Source of the DNA: Erythroxylum novogranatense
Lineage: Eukaryota > Streptophyta > Magnoliopsida > Malpighiales > Erythroxylaceae
Direction of reading: 5' to 3'
Assembly (NCBI GenBank): GCA_029891385.1
Contig: CM057232.1
Location: 66,401,824-66,465,823, forward strand
Length of the DNA stretch: 64,000 nt
The notes under the pieces: model-generated
What the model saw: the letters and a program-made list of their open reading frames with translations, nothing else
Told to the model about the DNA's origin: nothing
The model's database searches: none
Made by a program: the position numbers and the translations under genes
Part shown: in pieces, positions 61,201-64,000 of the stretch
Layout: every line of letters begins with the position of its first letter
How positions within the stretch are numbered: the first letter of the stretch is position 1

Positions 61201-62458
61201 GAAAATATTGAATTAGGACCGGGAATTCATGAACATGCATATCTCAGCAACATGAGTACAAATTTCATATTTAGTGACTCGAACTTTTTCTGATTCATAT
61301 AGAGGCCCAATTGGAGCGTCGATTGACCGACGTCACAGAGACTTCCCGGCATTAGCTCAGAAGCAATAGGTGAGTAACCTAGTTGGTTTCTCAAATTTCT
61401 GGTTATTTACATGCTTAACGTGAATTACGTGCAAAAGTGAATTGAATGAGCACTGTATGACTACTGGCATGTATGAGACTGTATTGTATGATTTTACTGA
61501 TACTGATAGACTGGGCTTTATAGCCATCATCTCAACAACGATCGATACATCGGGCTTTATAGCCATATTGTGGATTGACTGATACATCGGGCTTTATAGC
61601 CATATTGTGGATTTATCGATACACCGGGCTTTATAGCCAAATCGCATATTTACTAAATCGCATCGCATGCATAATTGCATGATCGGATAATGGGCGTGCC
61701 CCAAGTTGCTATTATTACTAATAAGAGCTTGAGCTCTCACATCAGATCGACCGCCTCGAGCCCGAGGGAGAAAATCTCGACGCGTCCCCATCAACACCGA
61801 TGAGCACTTGGGCACACTTGAATAATCGGAAAGAGTCACATATGCATTGCATTCGCATAAATGACCGCTACGTGACATGTACCGCTTTTGTAATGGCATG
61901 AATTATCGTGAATGGTTTTCGCATTCTTGGACATTGTTATTGATCGCCATCGGTAATTGATTATTCTCGATCGCATCATGCGCCATGGGCGTAATGCATG
62001 ATTTGAGTGAACCATCGATGATGGTTTCTCACTGAGTTCGCAAAACTCACCCAAAATTTGCATCTATTTTTCAGGTCCTGAAGAATACCCCGGTTGACAC
62101 GGGAGTATGTCTACTGTAGACGAGTAAAGGTTAGAGGTCGGGATCAGTTCGTGTCTGCATTAGTGTCTTAGTAAACTGTATTCCGCAATCACTGTATAAC
62201 AAGGCATTGTATTTTTACTGAGCCCTTGTGGTATTAATGTTTTACTGCATTGACTGATTGTAATTATTACTGGATGACTGTAATAACTGAAACGGGTTTA
62301 TATTGAATACGGATTTTATTTACTTACTGTGTTTGCCGTGTGAACGTGGAGTTAATGGCTGCAAAAAGAAAAGAAAAAAAATGTATACTGAATTTTAAAT
62401 CGACTGATGTAGTACGCCACTCTCGTGGGACACGGACTCGGATATCACCAACGATATC
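58289..62458 (+). repeat. F2 LTR c, 3' end truncated
   Basis: It matches LTR b to ACCAACGATATCG (62446-62458) but lacks the last ~32 bp ending GGGTGTTACA. At the break the motif TCGTGGGACACG occurs at both 62423 and 62457, which suggests a microhomology deletion or an assembly slip. The cassette is at 60767-60909. Confidence 0.85.
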
Positions 62459-63419
62459 GTGGGACACGAGCACGTAAATACACGTCGCGGCGAGGCTGCC
62501 CCAGACGTCGCGACGTGCGGTCGCGCCTCCGTCTTCTCCGATCGATATTCCATCCATTTCTCACTCTAAAACCTCCATTAACACTCTCAACTACCCATTC
62601 AAACACAATAATGCCATAAATGTATCAGAAACCATTAATAACAACATTAAAGTCATAAATACTTACCAATCGAAGATCAAAACCACAAATCGCCGTAAAC
62701 CCTAAAATCCTTTAAAATCCACGATTAACCACTCTCCAATCTTCTCAACCTTCATCCTTCACAAGAATCAAGTTAGCCATACACAATAAGAGGAAAACCA
62801 CAAGAAATAGTCGAGATCTCTTACCAACGAAAGGGATCGACGTTCATCGTGGGAGGAGGAAGAAAAGAAGCTAGCTTTTTGCCTTAAGAAAATCCTCAAT
62901 TCCAACCTAAGCTATTTATAGACATAGGTCTCCAAATCAGTTCAAATTTCAGTCTCTAAATTTCAATGGCTCAACATTTTTATTTCCTAACAGTATAACT
63001 CTAATTTTTCCATTGCCATTGAACAATTCTTTCAGTACTATACAGTCAATCGGTCTGTCACTCGAAAATTTTCGATCCGGGCATTTTCTCTCGAATTTTC
63101 CGAAACTTTCCTATAAGTCAGTATCAATAGCCAATCACTCTTAAACTATACTAAATCAGTCATTCAAGCCCACTACTCTTAATTTCTCAATCAATCACAA
63201 TCCAGTCAGTTCAGTCAGTCCACAATCCAATCAATTCATACCCACAATAAAATGCCGAAAAATCATGAATGCATGTACCTATGAATAATTGCATATGCAA
63301 TAAACCTGTTCCTCTATAATTAGAGGCCAGTAACATGCTCAATCAGTGAATGCAATGAAACCTATCAGTCTGACCCAATATTACCATAATGCCCTTGCTA
63401 TCGGTAATGGGATGTTACA
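62459..63419 (-). repeat. H solo LTR, right (5') segment
   Basis: The minus-strand start is TGTAACATCCCATTACCGATAG. It contains a canonical TATA box (62912-62920), about 230 nt of putative exon 1, a donor-like GATTG|GTAAGTAT at 62667/62666, and then a CG cassette (62474-62540) with GACGTCGCGACGTGCGG. It joins 40663 once F2 is removed, though some bases may be lost at the junction. Confidence 0.83.
62912..62920 (-). promoter_or_regulatory. Candidate TATA box of the H LTR
   Basis: The minus strand reads TATAAATAG, an optimal plant TATA box, about 500 bp into the LTR (U3). It lies about 245 nt upstream of the conserved GATTG|GTAAGTAT donor, which matches the exon 1 length in E. Confidence 0.6.
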
Positions 63420-63424
63420 TTTTC

Positions 63425-64000
63425 ATGAAATTTCTGCACTCTTTTTACATCATCATGATGATCTCTCTATCTTAAAAAACCATCTCAACAATAACTTATG
63501 AAATATTGATCATCAAATGTACAAAAACAAGACATGGGCATACCCAAGTTTCTCATTCAGGTTTTAGCAAATATACATCCTCATTTTATAAACATTTAAA
63601 TGCTAACTATCATGATGCATGTTTCATTCTACAAATCATAAAGAACCATACGATAGTTACTTGTTTAAAACTCCAAACTCTTCAAAATCAATTGAACCCT
63701 AGCTTTCTACGATACATGATCATCAATAGTTAAGGGTGGTAGGGTTAGGTCTTCTTGTAGCAAATGAAGAAGACAACAAAATGATATTAGTAAGGAAGGA
63801 TCAGAGCAAGACTTATGTTAATAGGGAAAAAAGAGAGGTTCGTAGGTGAAGAAGATGAAGAACGAAATGAAGAGAAATTAACAAAAGGTGAGAAAAAATG
63901 AATACATTGAAAGACAAATAAAAATGAAGATGTTCTTTCACTTGGGAGAGAGTATCGTAGGGGTGGATGCATGGCTTGGCAAGTGACACTTGTCACTTGC
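63425..64000. other. Unassigned right flank
   Basis: AT-rich sequence after the H right TSD. No open frame with a recognisable domain, no RNA gene and no match to the other elements in the window is visible. It ends at the window edge in a 10-bp inverted repeat, GCAAGTGACA-CT-TGTCACTTGC (63979-64000). Confidence 0.5.

Larger units (their letters stand above)
40664..62458 (+). mobile_element. Element F2: three-LTR tandem LARD array
   Basis: The order is LTR a (40664-44857), internal a (44858-48907), LTR b (48908-53110), internal b (53111-58288) and LTR c (58289-62458). LTR-internal-LTR-internal-LTR is the known product of unequal recombination between LTRs of sister copies. LTR termini, primer site and polypurine tract are of the F1/E type. 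No coding sequence is present. The left flank is TCAAA of H. The right end lacks about 30 bp of LTR and any TSD, so that junction is deleted or misassembled. Confidence 0.9.
38973..63419 (-). mobile_element. Element H: solo LTR of a LARD/chromovirus family, split by F2
   Basis: The minus-strand start TGTAACATCCCATTACC lies at the right end (63419) and the terminus GGGGGTGCTACA at the left (38973). TSD TTTTC flanks both (38968-38972 and 63420-63424). Removing F2 leaves about 2.65 kb (38973-40663 plus 62459-63419) with no primer site, polypurine tract or second LTR. This is the usual product of LTR-LTR recombination. It shares conserved blocks with E and F2. F2 inserted inside putative intron 1. 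Confidence 0.85.

Noticed and set aside
10626..62458. F1 and F2 as coding elements whose gag-pol is only frameshifted
   Set aside because: Unlike G, no fragment of zinc knuckle, RT, RNase H or integrase motifs can be found in any frame of their interiors, which are also too short.
63425..64000. Host gene 5' region in the right flank
   Set aside because: Purine-rich GAAGAAGATGAAGAAC-like sequence looked leader-like, but there is no supported coding exon or splice pattern.

Overview
This is plant nuclear DNA, most likely from an angiosperm with a repeat-rich genome. The tRNA primer sites, the chromodomain Ty3 (Gypsy) lineage, the foldback MITE and the heavy nesting all point that way. I cannot name the species. 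I see no host protein-coding gene. The window is almost entirely nested LTR retrotransposons, and I could delimit most of them by exact target-site duplications (TSDs).

Layout. Positions 1-358 are an old LTR fragment of family D. Next comes a tRNA-related SINE-like element, split at 469/38369 by element E. E (470-38363, minus strand, TSD CATGG) is a non-coding LARD-like element with 2.9-3.0 kb LTRs. Two elements sit inside the internal region of E. D (4540-10577, minus, TSD TCTAT) is a non-coding element with a tRNA-Asp primer site. F1 (10626-33138, plus, TSD CACTC) is a LARD with 4.3 kb LTRs. Inside F1 sits G (14981-25492, minus, TSD GCAAC), the only element with recognisable gag-pol, a Tekay/Del-type chromovirus. 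The 5' LTR of E also holds a 157-bp foldback MITE (TSD CCGTC). To the right are a short pararetrovirus-like fragment and H, a solo LTR (minus, TSD TTTTC) split by F2. F2 (40664-62458, plus) is an LTR-internal-LTR-internal-LTR tandem array of another LARD. Positions 63425-64000 are unassigned.

How the parts relate. E, F1 and F2 share the initiator-tRNA-Met primer site. They also share a polypurine-tract context that encodes the same last pol residues (FEDEI) as G, so they look like non-autonomous derivatives of a G-like chromovirus that would depend on proteins supplied in trans. H is related through its LTR termini and conserved internal blocks.

The most unusual signal is inside the long LTRs of E, H and F2, and in weaker form F1. 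Each has a TATA-like box and then strong splice-like signals that define two putative introns around a tiny exon (66-67 nt in the intact E, H and F2 copies). Intron 1 carries a CG-dense palindromic cassette. Intron 2 carries a family-specific short tandem array, made of hairpins in E, F1 and F2 and of 20-bp units in H. A separate caution is that copies differ systematically at CTG/CAG sites, which suggests methylation-linked consensus errors. Some of the frameshifts in G may therefore be artefacts.
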